From an uncultured Mycoplasmatota bacterium (lineage in GTDB: Bacteria > Bacillota_I > Bacilli_A > RF39 > UBA660), in contig UQSR01000003.1 of assembly GCA_900543825.1 (NCBI GenBank), positions 67,525-131,524 on the forward strand: a stretch of DNA of 64,000 nucleotides. Reading direction: 5' to 3'. Position numbers and translations under genes: made by a program. The first letter of the stretch is position 1; the number at the start of each line of letters is the position of its first letter. Below are positions 16,162 to 25,704 of this stretch, piece after piece. The notes beneath the pieces are model-generated. The model was not told where the DNA came from. It worked only from the letters and a program-made list of their open reading frames with translations, and did no database searches.

Positions 16162-16704
16162 CTAATCTAAAATAGAATTAACCTCTTCACTTCCACTATA
16201 AAATTCTATAATTTTTTTATTAGAAACTTTAACAATAGTAGGATTCTCAACTTTTAAATCACTAATATCATCTACTATTCCAGAAGGCTCACCAACATAA
16301 TTACTATTAAAGCCATCATTTAAATCAACCCTATATACTTTACTAGATAAACTATCTACATTATTACTAATACTATCATTCTTATCACTACTATCATAAT
16401 AGTAGACATAATACTCATCATCACCTTGATTCAAAGTATCAACCGCTAATATTTTATTAGAAACAGTATTATCATTATTAGTATCACTACTAGTATCATC
16501 TTTCTTCTTATCAAACCAAGAAAAATCTTTAGTAATAAATAATCCAGTAATTAAATATAAAACACCAAAAACTAATACAAGTACACCTAATATAGTTAAT
16601 AAAGATTTAGGTTTAAGTTCATTAGCTTCTTTTTTCTTAATTTGTACTTCTTTAACATTTCTTCCTTCTCTTTTAGCTTGTTTTCTTTTAAGTTCTCTTC
16701 CCAT
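16162..16704 (-). CDS. membrane protein with degenerate thioredoxin-like domain
   Basis: 180 aa. A basic N-terminus (KRKQAKREGR) is followed by one membrane segment (about 34-55), a Ser/Asp-rich linker and an extracytoplasmic domain. YYVYYYDSSD and PTIVKVSNKKIIEFYSG resemble the first strand and the cis-Pro strand of thioredoxins, but there is no CxxC. A redox role is therefore unlikely. Fold assignment is my inference. Confidence 0.6.
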   Translation of the reverse strand: MGRELKRKQAKREGRNVKEVQIKKKEANELKPKSLLTILGVLVLVFGVLYLITGLFITKDFSWFDKKKDDTSSDTNNDNTVSNKILAVDTLNQGDDEYYVYYYDSSDKNDSISNNVDSLSSKVYRVDLNDGFNSNYVGEPSGIVDDISDLKVENPTIVKVSNKKIIEFYSGSEEVNSILD

Positions 16705-16751
16705 TCATAACACCTCTTAATAATTATAATATATAAATCAAACTTTGTAAA

Positions 16752-17492
16752 TTAATAAAACACATTCTTTAAATATAATCCCTCAGGATTAGCCGTTTTT
16801 CCAGCAGCCCTTCTATCTTCACTATGAAGGATACTAATAATTTCTTCACTTTTTCTTTTACCTTCACCAACTTCAATCAAAAGACCAACCATATTTCTTA
16901 CCATATATCTCAAAAAACCAGTTCCAACAAAAATCAAAGTAATTTTATTCAAATCCTTAGGATCCCTAATAAGATTAGTTTGAGATATCGTCCTAACATA
17001 ATCATCCTTTTCATCATCACTCTTAGTAAAGGACTTAAAATTATGCGTTCCCTCAAAATATTTCATAGCTCTTTCCATTTCAACAACATCAAGTTTTTTA
17101 TTATGTTGATATACATAATTTCTCTCTAATGGATTATACTCCCCAACATTAAGAATATACATATATTCCTTTCCTATAGCTGAAAATCTAGCATGAAAAT
17201 CATCACTAACTTCCTCTACCTTCTTAACAAATATATCTTCCGGTAGTAGACTATTAAGCCCTTTAGCAAGTTTTTCAATCATTATTTTAGTATCCAAGTC
17301 AAAATGTATCTTCTGATTAATAGCATGAACTCCAGCATCAGTTCTTCCTGAAGCATGAATATCAATTTTCTTACCACCACTAATTTCTTTCAAAACTTTT
17401 TCAATTTCTCCCTGAACAGTTCTCTGTTTAGGCTGTTTTTGATAGCCGGCAAATAAAGTACCATCATAACTAACTGTAATTAAATATCTCAT
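16752..17492 (-). CDS. truA: tRNA pseudouridine(38-40) synthase
   Basis: Start at 17492 after GGAGG gives MRYLITVSYDGTLFAGYQKQP. 246 aa, the usual length. The catalytic aspartate is in GRTDAGVHA; GTGFLRYMVRNMVGLLIEVG is conserved. It overlaps nothing but sits 10 nt after the ecfT stop, so it closes the ecfA1-ecfA2-ecfT-truA operon, a common Firmicutes order. Confidence 0.96.
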   Translation of the reverse strand: MRYLITVSYDGTLFAGYQKQPKQRTVQGEIEKVLKEISGGKKIDIHASGRTDAGVHAINQKIHFDLDTKIMIEKLAKGLNSLLPEDIFVKKVEEVSDDFHARFSAIGKEYMYILNVGEYNPLERNYVYQHNKKLDVVEMERAMKYFEGTHNFKSFTKSDDEKDDYVRTISQTNLIRDPKDLNKITLIFVGTGFLRYMVRNMVGLLIEVGEGKRKSEEIISILHSEDRRAAGKTANPEGLYLKNVFY

Positions 17493-17502
17493 ATAATACC
17501 TC

Positions 17503-18243
17503 CTAATAAACAATTACAATAATAAGTATAAGTATATTTAAAATAAATAAAAATGTATCAATACCCTTCCATTTAAAAGTCCTATAACTACTCCTAGACT
17601 TACCATAATTATATAACCTAAGATCCATAATATTCGCACTATCTTCTGCTTTTTTTATAGACAAAGCAAACATCGGAACCAACATCTTACTAATAATATT
17701 AAGTTTACCAATTAAATTTTCCTTATCAAAATCCATACCTCTTAATTTTTGTGCTCTAATAATTCTATTATACTCTTCAATCAAAGTAGGAATATATCTA
17801 AGTGTCAAAGTAATAACCATAGAAATATCATTAACAGGAATAATATTACTAAAAGGTTTAAGTAATTTACTAATACTATACACAATCTCCGTCATTTTAG
17901 TAGTATAAGTAAGAATACTAGCATAAATAACAATAAAAATAAGCTTAAATAAATCAAAAATAATTCTATCAATACCAGTAAAAAATATAATATCAACAAC
18001 AAGTATAAATATCAAAAATAACTTAATATTACAAATATTTTTATAATATACCTTTATACCAATATCACTATATATCATACTAAGTATTAAATAAAAACCA
18101 AGCATAATAATATCATCATAACTATTAATAAAAAATATACTAATAATCATAATAATAACAGATAAAAGCTTAAATAATGGATTAAGTTTATAAACAACCG
18201 AATCATTTGGAATATATTTACCAATACAAATATCACTTAACAT
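17503..18243 (-). CDS. ecfT: ECF transporter transmembrane subunit EcfT
   Basis: 246 aa, with five to six membrane helices. The coupling helices carry the expected Ala-Arg-Gly-type signature as RAQKLRGMDFD and a second helix FALSIKKAEDSANIMDLRLYN. It is shared by group II ECF vitamin importers. Start overlaps ecfA2 by 11 nt. No substrate (S) subunit gene is in the window. Confidence 0.92.
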   Translation of the reverse strand: MLSDICIGKYIPNDSVVYKLNPLFKLLSVIIMIISIFFINSYDDIIMLGFYLILSMIYSDIGIKVYYKNICNIKLFLIFILVVDIIFFTGIDRIIFDLFKLIFIVIYASILTYTTKMTEIVYSISKLLKPFSNIIPVNDISMVITLTLRYIPTLIEEYNRIIRAQKLRGMDFDKENLIGKLNIISKMLVPMFALSIKKAEDSANIMDLRLYNYGKSRSSYRTFKWKGIDTFLFILNILILIIVIVY

Positions 18244-19015
18244 TACGATATATATCCTTCATAAGTTCTTTAATATCAAAAGTATATTCCAAATTAGCAT
18301 TATATTTTTTATTAGCATTACTTATAAACTCAGTAATTCTAGGTATACAAACATTAGCATTTTTAAATTTACCAATATTATCCGATAAATTTCTCCTATT
18401 ACCAGATAACACAATCTTACCATTCTTAAGTAACACATAATTATCCGTAACTCTTACCAAAAATTGAGTATTAGAAGAAAAAATAATAATCGTCTTTTTA
18501 TATCTATTACACAATTTCTTAAGTAATTTAATCAAATGATCACATCTATAATTATCCAAGCTAATACTAGGATCATCAATTATAATAACCTTAGGATTAA
18601 GAATAAGTATTGTAGCCAAAGCTAAAGCTTCTTTCTCTCCACTAGAAAGAGTAAAAGGATTTCTATCCAAATAAAATTTTGGAAGTCCAACCATCTTAAG
18701 AGCCTCTTCCATTCTTTTATCTATTTCATCAACTCTATAATTATATTTTCTAATACCAAAAGCCAATTCTTCTTTTACAGTCTCAAATATAAAAGCTTCC
18801 TCAGGTCTCTGGAAAATATATCCAATTTCTCTGTTTTTATAAGTACTAATAATATTACCTGTATAATCATCTATAATACCACTAAGAATATAACTAAGTA
18901 GCGTCTTCCCACTACTAGAAGAACCAATAACAGTAGTAATCTTACCATCCTCAAACTCATAACTAATATTCTTAATTTTATCTTGATATGAAACATTTTC
19001 TAACCTTATCCCCAT
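18233..19015 (-). CDS. ecfA2: ECF transporter ATPase EcfA2-like
   Basis: 260 aa. Walker A GSSSSGKT, Q-loop IFQRPEEAF, signature LSSGEKEALA (divergent from LSGGQ) and Walker B VIIIDDPS, where Asp takes the place of the catalytic Glu. The Q-loop with following FETVKEELAFG fits EcfA2 rather than a general ABC ATPase. It overlaps both neighbours, implying coupled synthesis with EcfA1 and EcfT. Confidence 0.88.
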   Translation of the reverse strand: MGIRLENVSYQDKIKNISYEFEDGKITTVIGSSSSGKTLLSYILSGIIDDYTGNIISTYKNREIGYIFQRPEEAFIFETVKEELAFGIRKYNYRVDEIDKRMEEALKMVGLPKFYLDRNPFTLSSGEKEALALATILILNPKVIIIDDPSISLDNYRCDHLIKLLKKLCNRYKKTIIIFSSNTQFLVRVTDNYVLLKNGKIVLSGNRRNLSDNIGKFKNANVCIPRITEFISNANKKYNANLEYTFDIKELMKDIYRNVK

Positions 19016-19815
19016 AACTTTTTCATAACCTCCACATCATCAAAATAAACCTTATCCAATACATCATATAACATAAGATTATGTGACAATTTAACTATAA
19101 AAGGAAGATTAAAACCCATTTTTTCCAATGTATCATCTTTATATATTTCTTCACATGTACCATCCAAAACAATATTTCCCTTATCAAGAACAATTATCCT
19201 ATCAGCCTTCAAAGTATCCTCTAAATCATGTGTAATAAGAATAATAGTAAGTTTTTCTTTTCTTTTATATTCATCAAGAATCTTAAATACAAGTTTTTTA
19301 TCATTAGGAGTAAGTTTATGAATAGACTCATCAAGTAAAAGAATTTTCGGATTAAAAATAAGACTACTAGCAATCATAACCTTCTCTTTTTCAGAATCAT
19401 TAATCTTTTCAGCAGGCATATCAAGTATATCATCTATCTTAAATTTCTTAGCTATATTATTAACCATATTTTCAATTTCTTTAGGAAAATATCCCAAATT
19501 TTCCAACGAAAAAGCAAGGTCATCAAAAACAGTATCCCCAATAAAATGCCTATCAGCATCATCAAAGCAAATAGCTAAACTTCTTCTAATCTTTTTAATA
19601 TAAGTATCATTAAGTAAATAACCATCAACATTAATATATCCAGAAGCTTTACACAAGCCCCCCAATATCTTAACAAGAGTACTCTTTCCAGAAGCATTTC
19701 TTCCAATTATACAGACAAAAGAATTAGTATCAATATCAATATCAAAATCTTTAAATATATATTTATCAGCATACTTAAATGACATACTTCTAACCTTAAT
19801 AATACTCTTATCCAT
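19006..19815 (-). CDS. ecfA1: ECF transporter ATPase EcfA1-like
   Basis: 269 aa, first gene of the ECF operon. Walker A GRNASGKST, Walker B ILLLDES and H-loop ITHDLED are intact. The ABC signature is replaced by INDSEKEKV, a strong departure from LSGGQ. FIGDTVFDDLAFSLENLGY corresponds to the Ecf-specific block after the Q-loop. The module still looks functional because all three genes are complete. Confidence 0.88.
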   Translation of the reverse strand: MDKSIIKVRSMSFKYADKYIFKDFDIDIDTNSFVCIIGRNASGKSTLVKILGGLCKASGYINVDGYLLNDTYIKKIRRSLAICFDDADRHFIGDTVFDDLAFSLENLGYFPKEIENMVNNIAKKFKIDDILDMPAEKINDSEKEKVMIASSLIFNPKILLLDESIHKLTPNDKKLVFKILDEYKRKEKLTIILITHDLEDTLKADRIIVLDKGNIVLDGTCEEIYKDDTLEKMGFNLPFIVKLSHNLMLYDVLDKVYFDDVEVMKKLWG

Positions 19816-19865
19816 CTACTACATCTCCACACATATATTATATATTAAATAATATAAAAGGGCAA

Positions 19866-19901
19866 GAAAAAAAGAAGTAAAATACCTAAGCAAATTACTT
19901 C
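19866..19901 (-). terminator. terminator of the 19895-20398 gene
   Basis: Minus strand GAAGTAA - 14 nt - TTACTTC followed by T7. Confidence 0.7.
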
Positions 19902-20398
19902 TTAAGAACTTTTTTATATATTTTTCTAACATTTTTATAAGAATAATCATCTAAAGTATTAACATTAAGTTCAGAATCATCACCAAGACTATCATTCATA
20001 GCCAAAAACAAATTAGATTTTTTAATATCTTCCATTATTTTAATAGATTCTTTTGCTCTCATCATTCCCCAAGTTCCCATAATAACTGAAGGAATAGTAA
20101 TATAAAAAGGTACATTACCATCATGCTTAACAAGACAAGCCATATATAAACCATACAAAGATGTAAAAGATACACAATCAAAATAACACTTTCTAGCTAA
20201 AAATTCAAAGTCAACAACTTCATTTCTTTCTTGCAATTGTTTTAACATCTTATCCTGTAATACCCTTTCATAATTACCACTAGAATCAATAACATCTAGT
20301 GCAGACCCATCTAAATATTTAATAAATAAATGACTTCCATATCTCTTATAAGTTTCTACAACAAGTCCTAATTCTTCATCACCAACATAAAATTTCAT
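19895..20398 (-). CDS. uncharacterised protein
   Basis: 167 aa, no recognised family. The N-terminal half looks like a small beta domain (YVGDEELGLVVETYKRYG); a hydrophobic stretch (about 90-115, SLYGLYMACLVKHDG and ITIPSVIMGTWGMM) may be membrane-associated. Basic C-terminus. It lies divergent from rnhC. Confidence 0.65.
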   Translation of the reverse strand: MKFYVGDEELGLVVETYKRYGSHLFIKYLDGSALDVIDSSGNYERVLQDKMLKQLQERNEVVDFEFLARKCYFDCVSFTSLYGLYMACLVKHDGNVPFYITIPSVIMGTWGMMRAKESIKIMEDIKKSNLFLAMNDSLGDDSELNVNTLDDYSYKNVRKIYKKVLKK

Positions 20399-20468
20399 AA
20401 TATCCCCCCAAAAAAATTTCTAATATTATATCATAAAATAAAATATATGTAAAATAATATTTAAAAAC

Positions 20469-20496
20469 TTGATAAAAAACAATATTATGATAAAAT
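20469..20496 (+). promoter_or_regulatory. promoter of rnhC
   Basis: TTGATA, 16-nt spacer, TAAAAT, 18 nt before the start codon; AGGAGG lies between. Confidence 0.75.
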
Positions 20497-20514
20497 ATAT
20501 TTAGGAGGTACACT

Positions 20515-21462
20515 ATGGCAAAAACAATTACAAAAGTAATACGTGTAGATAACGAAACAAAAAAACTAATGAATAATTTTTATGAACCAATGAAAAGAGA
20601 AAAAACACCACCATACGCCATCTTTCAAGCAGATACAGGAGATACAATAGTAACTTTATACGAATCAGGAAAAGCTATGTTCCAAGGTGTATCAGCAGAT
20701 ATAGAATCAAGTATGTGGGAAAACATAAAAAATAATAAAGAAGACATTGAATACTTTACTGATGACATACCAAAGAAAGAAATAAAAAAGGAAGAAATAA
20801 ATTTACCTCTTGATATATCTTCAGTAGGATCTGATGAAGTAGGAACAGGAGATTACTATGGACCAATAGTAGTAACAGCATCCTTTGTAAGCAAAGATAA
20901 CATACCATTCTTAACCGAACTAGGAGTAAAAGATTCCAAGAAACTATCCGATGAACAAATACTAAAAATAGTACCAAAGATAATAAAAAAAATACCATAT
21001 AAAACAATAATGTTATCAAACAATGAATATAACGAAAAATATGGCAAAGATATGAACATGAATAAAATAAAAGCCATTCTTCATAATAAAGCATTATCCG
21101 AAATGATAAAAGATAACAATTATGATTATATAGTAGTAGATCAGTTTGAACCAGAAAAAAGTTATTATAACCATCTAAGCGATGTTCCTAACCCATTAAA
21201 AGGAATAACTTTTATAACCAAAGCCGAAGATAAATGTCTATCTGTTGCCGTATCCTCATTAATAAGCAGATATATCTTTATCAAAGAAATAGATAAATTA
21301 GGAGATAAATATGGAATATTTCTTCCTAAAGGAGCCAATTATTATGTTGAAGATGTTGGTATAAAACTAGTAGAAAAATATGGTAAAGATGTTCTAAAAA
21401 ATATAGCCAAATTAAACTTTTCTAATACCGAAAGAATCTTAAAAGAAATAGAAAAAAAATAG
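20515..21462 (+). CDS. rnhC: ribonuclease HIII
   Basis: 315 aa. Cleaves RNA in RNA-DNA hybrids. An N-terminal TBP-like substrate-binding domain (about 1-85) precedes the RNase H fold. The signature GSDEVGTGDYYGPIVVTA carries the first catalytic Asp-Glu and distinguishes HIII from HII; VVDQFEP and SVAVSSLISRY supply the other acidic block. The start follows AGGAGG. As a plus-strand gene it is rich in A-ending codons such as ATA, reflecting strand bias. Confidence 0.96.
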   Translation: MAKTITKVIRVDNETKKLMNNFYEPMKREKTPPYAIFQADTGDTIVTLYESGKAMFQGVSADIESSMWENIKNNKEDIEYFTDDIPKKEIKKEEINLPLDISSVGSDEVGTGDYYGPIVVTASFVSKDNIPFLTELGVKDSKKLSDEQILKIVPKIIKKIPYKTIMLSNNEYNEKYGKDMNMNKIKAILHNKALSEMIKDNNYDYIVVDQFEPEKSYYNHLSDVPNPLKGITFITKAEDKCLSVAVSSLISRYIFIKEIDKLGDKYGIFLPKGANYYVEDVGIKLVEKYGKDVLKNIAKLNFSNTERILKEIEKK

Positions 21463-21477
21463 CCACCGCTATTTTTT
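21454..21477. terminator. bidirectional terminator
   Basis: AAAAAATAGC - CACC - GCTATTTTTT between convergent rnhC and the ABC exporter gene. Confidence 0.85.
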
Positions 21478-23828
21478 TATTTACTAACTTTTTCAAATTG
21501 AGAATTATATAAATTAGCATAAAAACCATTCTTTTTCATTAAAGTATTATGATTACCTTGTTCAATAATATTACCATCTTTCATAACAAGAATTAAATCA
21601 GCATTCTTAATTGTTGATAACCTATGAGCAATAATAAATGATGTACGATTTTCCATAAGTTTATCCATTGCTTTCTGAACCAATTCTTCAGTTCTCGTAT
21701 CTACGTTACTAGTAGCTTCATCAAGTATTAAGAATGGACTATCACTAATCATACCTCTAGCAATAGTAAGAAGCTGTCTTTGACCAGAAGATACCGAATC
21801 ATTATCAGATATAACACTATCATAACCATCAGGTAAAGTCTTAATAAAATGATCAACGCCAACAATCTTACATACTTCCTCTACCTTTTTATCACTTACA
21901 TGCTTCTGATTATAAATAATATTCTCTTTAACAGTACCATTAAACAACCAAGTATCTTGAAGAACCATAGTAAACAAATCATGAACATTACTTCTCTTTA
22001 TATCACGAATAGAAGTACCATCAATAAGTATATCACCATCATTAATATCATAAAATTTCATAAGCAAATTAACCATTGTCGTTTTACCTGCTCCAGTAGG
22101 ACCAACAATAGCAACCTTTTGACCAGCTTTAACCTTTGCTGTAAAATCATTTATAATAACCTTATCATCATCATAACCAAATTTAACATTTTTAAATTCA
22201 ATATTACCCTTAACTTTATTTTTATCTAACTTCTTAGTAATATTATCTTCACTACTCATTTCTTCATCTTCAAGTAAACCAAATATTCTTTCACTAGCTG
22301 CAGCGGTAGTTTGAAGCGAAGTCATAGCTTGAGCTATTTGTGATAAAGGATTAGTAAACAATCTAACATACATAATAAATGCCACTATTGTACCAAAAGA
22401 TATCATATCCTTACTTACAAGTAATGCCCCTACTACACATACAGCAACATAACTAAAGTTACCAATAAAGCTCATAATAGGTTGCATAAGTCCAGATAAA
22501 AATTGACTTTTCCTATTACAATCATATAATTTATCATTTAACTTATCAAACTCCAAAGTAGTTTCTTCCTTAGCATTACAAGTTTTAACAACATTAAGGC
22601 CACTATAAATTTCCTCTATATATCCATTCAAATTACCAAGCTCAGTTTGTCTTCTAGTAAAATATTTCTGAGATTTACCAAGTATAATAAACATAAGAAC
22701 AAAACCAATTAAACTAGATACAATAGCCGTAATAGCCATAATATAATTAGTAACAAACATCATAATAATAGAACCAATAAACAAAGTACTAGCAGAAACC
22801 AAAGTAGATAAACTATTATTAAGTGACTGAGCAATAGTATCTACATCATTAGTAACCCTAGATAAAATATCTCCAGATAAATTATGATCAAAAAACTTAA
22901 GTGGTAATCTATTTATCTTTTCTGATATACTAGTTCTAAGTCTTTTAGCATAACCATTAGCCACTTTAATCATAGATAAACCTTCAATATAACTAAATAT
23001 TGCACTAATAATATATAAACAAGCAAGTAAAATAGCAATATCTTTAATTTTATCCATATTCATCTTAGGACCAATAACCTTTTGAATACTACTAGGAACA
23101 TTCTCCATAACCTTATACATCTCATTAACCGAAGATGTATCACTACCAGCCATTTTAACAATAAAATCTATCTTATCATCAGTACTAATTTCCACTCCAT
23201 CTATATTAGTACTAGGAAACAAAGCCATCTTAATACTATCTGGTAATTTATTAATACCAGCATAATTCTTATTATTAACATCAATATCATGAAAAGCCAA
23301 AATAGCATTAATTTTATCATCTTTACTAATATAAATATCATTATAAGTACTATCAGAAACAATAATATCAAGTACACTACTAGGAAGCTTACTAAAATAC
23401 ATAATAGCATTATCCCTATCATCACTAATTTTCTTAATAGTATCATTAAATAAATACTTATCATCATTACTAATATTAGAAGTATTAACTCTATAAATAG
23501 TATTCTCATCTAAATTAATACCCAAAATACTACCAATTTCACTAACATTAGAAGTAAGATCATTTTCTAATTCTTTCATATTAGTAGTATTAATCGTAAT
23601 ACCACGAGATATCTCATCAGTCAAATCAGATAACTTATTAGGAGCCACTAAAGACAGTATAGAAGACAAAGCAGCAAGTATAATAGCTACAAATATAAGT
23701 ATCTTAAAACTACTCAAACTCTTCATAAGTTTCTTTATAGAAAGAACAAAGTTTTCTGGTTTTTCATTTATTCTCATAGGGCCATGACCTCTAGAAGAAT
23801 TATTTCTATTTTTATCATTACTAGACAT
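21477..23828 (-). CDS. ABC exporter subunit with catalytic ATPase and large extracellular insert
   Basis: 783 aa. After a polar N-terminus and the first membrane helix (about 43-65) there is an insertion of roughly 200 mostly hydrophilic residues before the second helix, not present in standard exporters. The ATPase has Walker A GPTGAGKTT, signature SSGQRQL, Walker B LILDEAT and H-loop IAHRLS, all functional. It overlaps the preceding exporter gene by 8 nt, so the two form a heterodimer of the BmrCD/TmrAB type. Substrate unknown. Confidence 0.9.
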   Translation of the reverse strand: MSSNDKNRNNSSRGHGPMRINEKPENFVLSIKKLMKSLSSFKILIFVAIILAALSSILSLVAPNKLSDLTDEISRGITINTTNMKELENDLTSNVSEIGSILGINLDENTIYRVNTSNISNDDKYLFNDTIKKISDDRDNAIMYFSKLPSSVLDIIVSDSTYNDIYISKDDKINAILAFHDIDVNNKNYAGINKLPDSIKMALFPSTNIDGVEISTDDKIDFIVKMAGSDTSSVNEMYKVMENVPSSIQKVIGPKMNMDKIKDIAILLACLYIISAIFSYIEGLSMIKVANGYAKRLRTSISEKINRLPLKFFDHNLSGDILSRVTNDVDTIAQSLNNSLSTLVSASTLFIGSIIMMFVTNYIMAITAIVSSLIGFVLMFIILGKSQKYFTRRQTELGNLNGYIEEIYSGLNVVKTCNAKEETTLEFDKLNDKLYDCNRKSQFLSGLMQPIMSFIGNFSYVAVCVVGALLVSKDMISFGTIVAFIMYVRLFTNPLSQIAQAMTSLQTTAAASERIFGLLEDEEMSSEDNITKKLDKNKVKGNIEFKNVKFGYDDDKVIINDFTAKVKAGQKVAIVGPTGAGKTTMVNLLMKFYDINDGDILIDGTSIRDIKRSNVHDLFTMVLQDTWLFNGTVKENIIYNQKHVSDKKVEEVCKIVGVDHFIKTLPDGYDSVISDNDSVSSGQRQLLTIARGMISDSPFLILDEATSNVDTRTEELVQKAMDKLMENRTSFIIAHRLSTIKNADLILVMKDGNIIEQGNHNTLMKKNGFYANLYNSQFEKVSK

Positions 23829-25584
23829 TTTCTAATTCCTCCTTTGACACCTGTGATAAAGCAATTTCTTTATAAACTTTACATTTTTTCATAAGTTCAT
23901 TATGTGTTCCAACACCAACACATTTACCATTATCAAGTACAACAATCTTATCAGCATTAAGTATTGTACCAATTCTTTGAGCCACTATCATAACCGTAGC
24001 ATCTTTAGTATATTCTCTAAGTTCACGTCTTAAAGTACTATCTGTCTTATAGTCAAGAGCACTAAAAGAATCATCAAATATATATATTTCCGGATTCCTA
24101 GCAATAGTTCTTGCAATAGATAACCTTTGCTTTTGTCCACCACTAATATTAGTACCTCCTTGAGCTATATGCGATTTTTCCCCATCTTCTAATTTAGATA
24201 CAAACTCACTAGCTTGTGATACTCTAAGTGCATCAGCAATTTTTTTATTGGAAGGTTTACCATCAATATTATTACCAAAAGAAACATTAGATAAAATATC
24301 TCCTGAAAACAAAGTAGCCTTCTGTGGTACATAACCAATAATATTATTCAAATATTCAAAACTATAATCACGTACATCAATACCATTAATAAGTATCTCC
24401 CCACTAGTAGCATCATAAAATCTAGGTATCAAATTAATAAGCGTACTCTTACCACTACCAGTAGAACCAATAAAGGCAATAGTCTCACCTTTATTAACCT
24501 TAAATGATATATCTTCAAGTACATATTCATCAGCATCAGGATACTTAAATGAAACATTCTTAAATTCAACACAGCCTTTAATATCACTATTATTCATAGT
24601 AACATTTCCCTCTTTAACACTAATAGGAGTATCAAGTACTTCATTAATCCTTTTAGCAGATACACTAGCTCTCGGCAACATCATAAAGATCATAGCAAGC
24701 ATTAAGAATGACATAATAACTTGCATAGCATATGAAGAAAAGACAATCATATTACCAAACAAAACAATCTTATCTCCCATATTAGCTTCATTAATAAGCA
24801 TAGCCCCTATAAAGTATATACCCAAAGTCAAAAAGTACATAACCAAATACATAACAGGACTCAAAAAGTTAAAAGCCTTTTGATTAAATACTTGCTGATT
24901 AGTAAGCGTATTGTTAACATTTTCAAACTTATCTTCTTGATATTTTTCAGCATTAAATGCTCTAACGACCCTAATACCAGATAAATTCTCTCTCATAACC
25001 ATATTAATCTTATCCATAAGTTCCTGTACTATTTTAAACTTAGGCATAACAATCATCATAATAATTCCAATAGTAATAAGCAAAACCAAAACAGCAACAC
25101 CAGTAAGTATACTCCACTCTATATTCTTATTAAGAATCTTAGTAACAGCCCAAACAGCAGTAATAGGAGCCTTAATCATTAAAGTAAGTCCCATTGCAAT
25201 AAGAAACTCAATCTGTGTAATATCATTAGTAGTCCTAGTAATAAGACTACTAGGAGAAAACTTCTTAACCTCAAATGTACTAATATCTTCTACCTTTCTA
25301 AATAACTTACCTCTAGTACGATAAGAGAAAGAAGCCGCTATCGTAGAAGTAAAATACCCAACAATAAAAGCAGATACCAAACTACCAAAAGCACACAAAA
25401 GCATATAACTGCCTTCTCTTAATATATCATTAATTGAAGCCCCACGAGTTTGTACAAGTTGTGTAATATTTGACATATAATCAGGCATTTTAAGTTCTAA
25501 CCATACCTGAAAAACAATAAGTCCAGCAGATATAAATACATATATATAATCTCTTTTATTTAAATTCTTAAGTAATTTTAACAT
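23821..25584 (-). CDS. ABC exporter subunit with degenerate ATPase site
   Basis: 587 aa, start at 25584 after GGAGG. Six membrane helices and an ATPase with Walker A GSTGSGKST and signature ISGGQKQR. Walker B ends in FDDSFSALD (Asp for the catalytic Glu) and the H-loop is VAQRIGT (Gln for His). Such asymmetry is standard for one half of heterodimeric exporters. The partner is the overlapping downstream gene. It may export drugs or lipids; the sequence does not tell. Confidence 0.9.
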   Translation of the reverse strand: MLKLLKNLNKRDYIYVFISAGLIVFQVWLELKMPDYMSNITQLVQTRGASINDILREGSYMLLCAFGSLVSAFIVGYFTSTIAASFSYRTRGKLFRKVEDISTFEVKKFSPSSLITRTTNDITQIEFLIAMGLTLMIKAPITAVWAVTKILNKNIEWSILTGVAVLVLLITIGIIMMIVMPKFKIVQELMDKINMVMRENLSGIRVVRAFNAEKYQEDKFENVNNTLTNQQVFNQKAFNFLSPVMYLVMYFLTLGIYFIGAMLINEANMGDKIVLFGNMIVFSSYAMQVIMSFLMLAMIFMMLPRASVSAKRINEVLDTPISVKEGNVTMNNSDIKGCVEFKNVSFKYPDADEYVLEDISFKVNKGETIAFIGSTGSGKSTLINLIPRFYDATSGEILINGIDVRDYSFEYLNNIIGYVPQKATLFSGDILSNVSFGNNIDGKPSNKKIADALRVSQASEFVSKLEDGEKSHIAQGGTNISGGQKQRLSIARTIARNPEIYIFDDSFSALDYKTDSTLRRELREYTKDATVMIVAQRIGTILNADKIVVLDNGKCVGVGTHNELMKKCKVYKEIALSQVSKEELENV

Positions 25585-25685
25585 ATAAACCTCCATCTAT
25601 ATACTATGATAAAAATATACAATCGTTAAAATTATAACATTCCCATATATCAATGTCAATTAAAAAACATAATTTCCCACAAAAG

Positions 25686-25704
25686 AAAAAGTAGTTAAAC
25701 TACC
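25686..25704 (-). terminator. terminator of mtaB
   Basis: Minus strand GTAG - TTTAA - CTAC followed by T5; a short stem. Confidence 0.6.
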
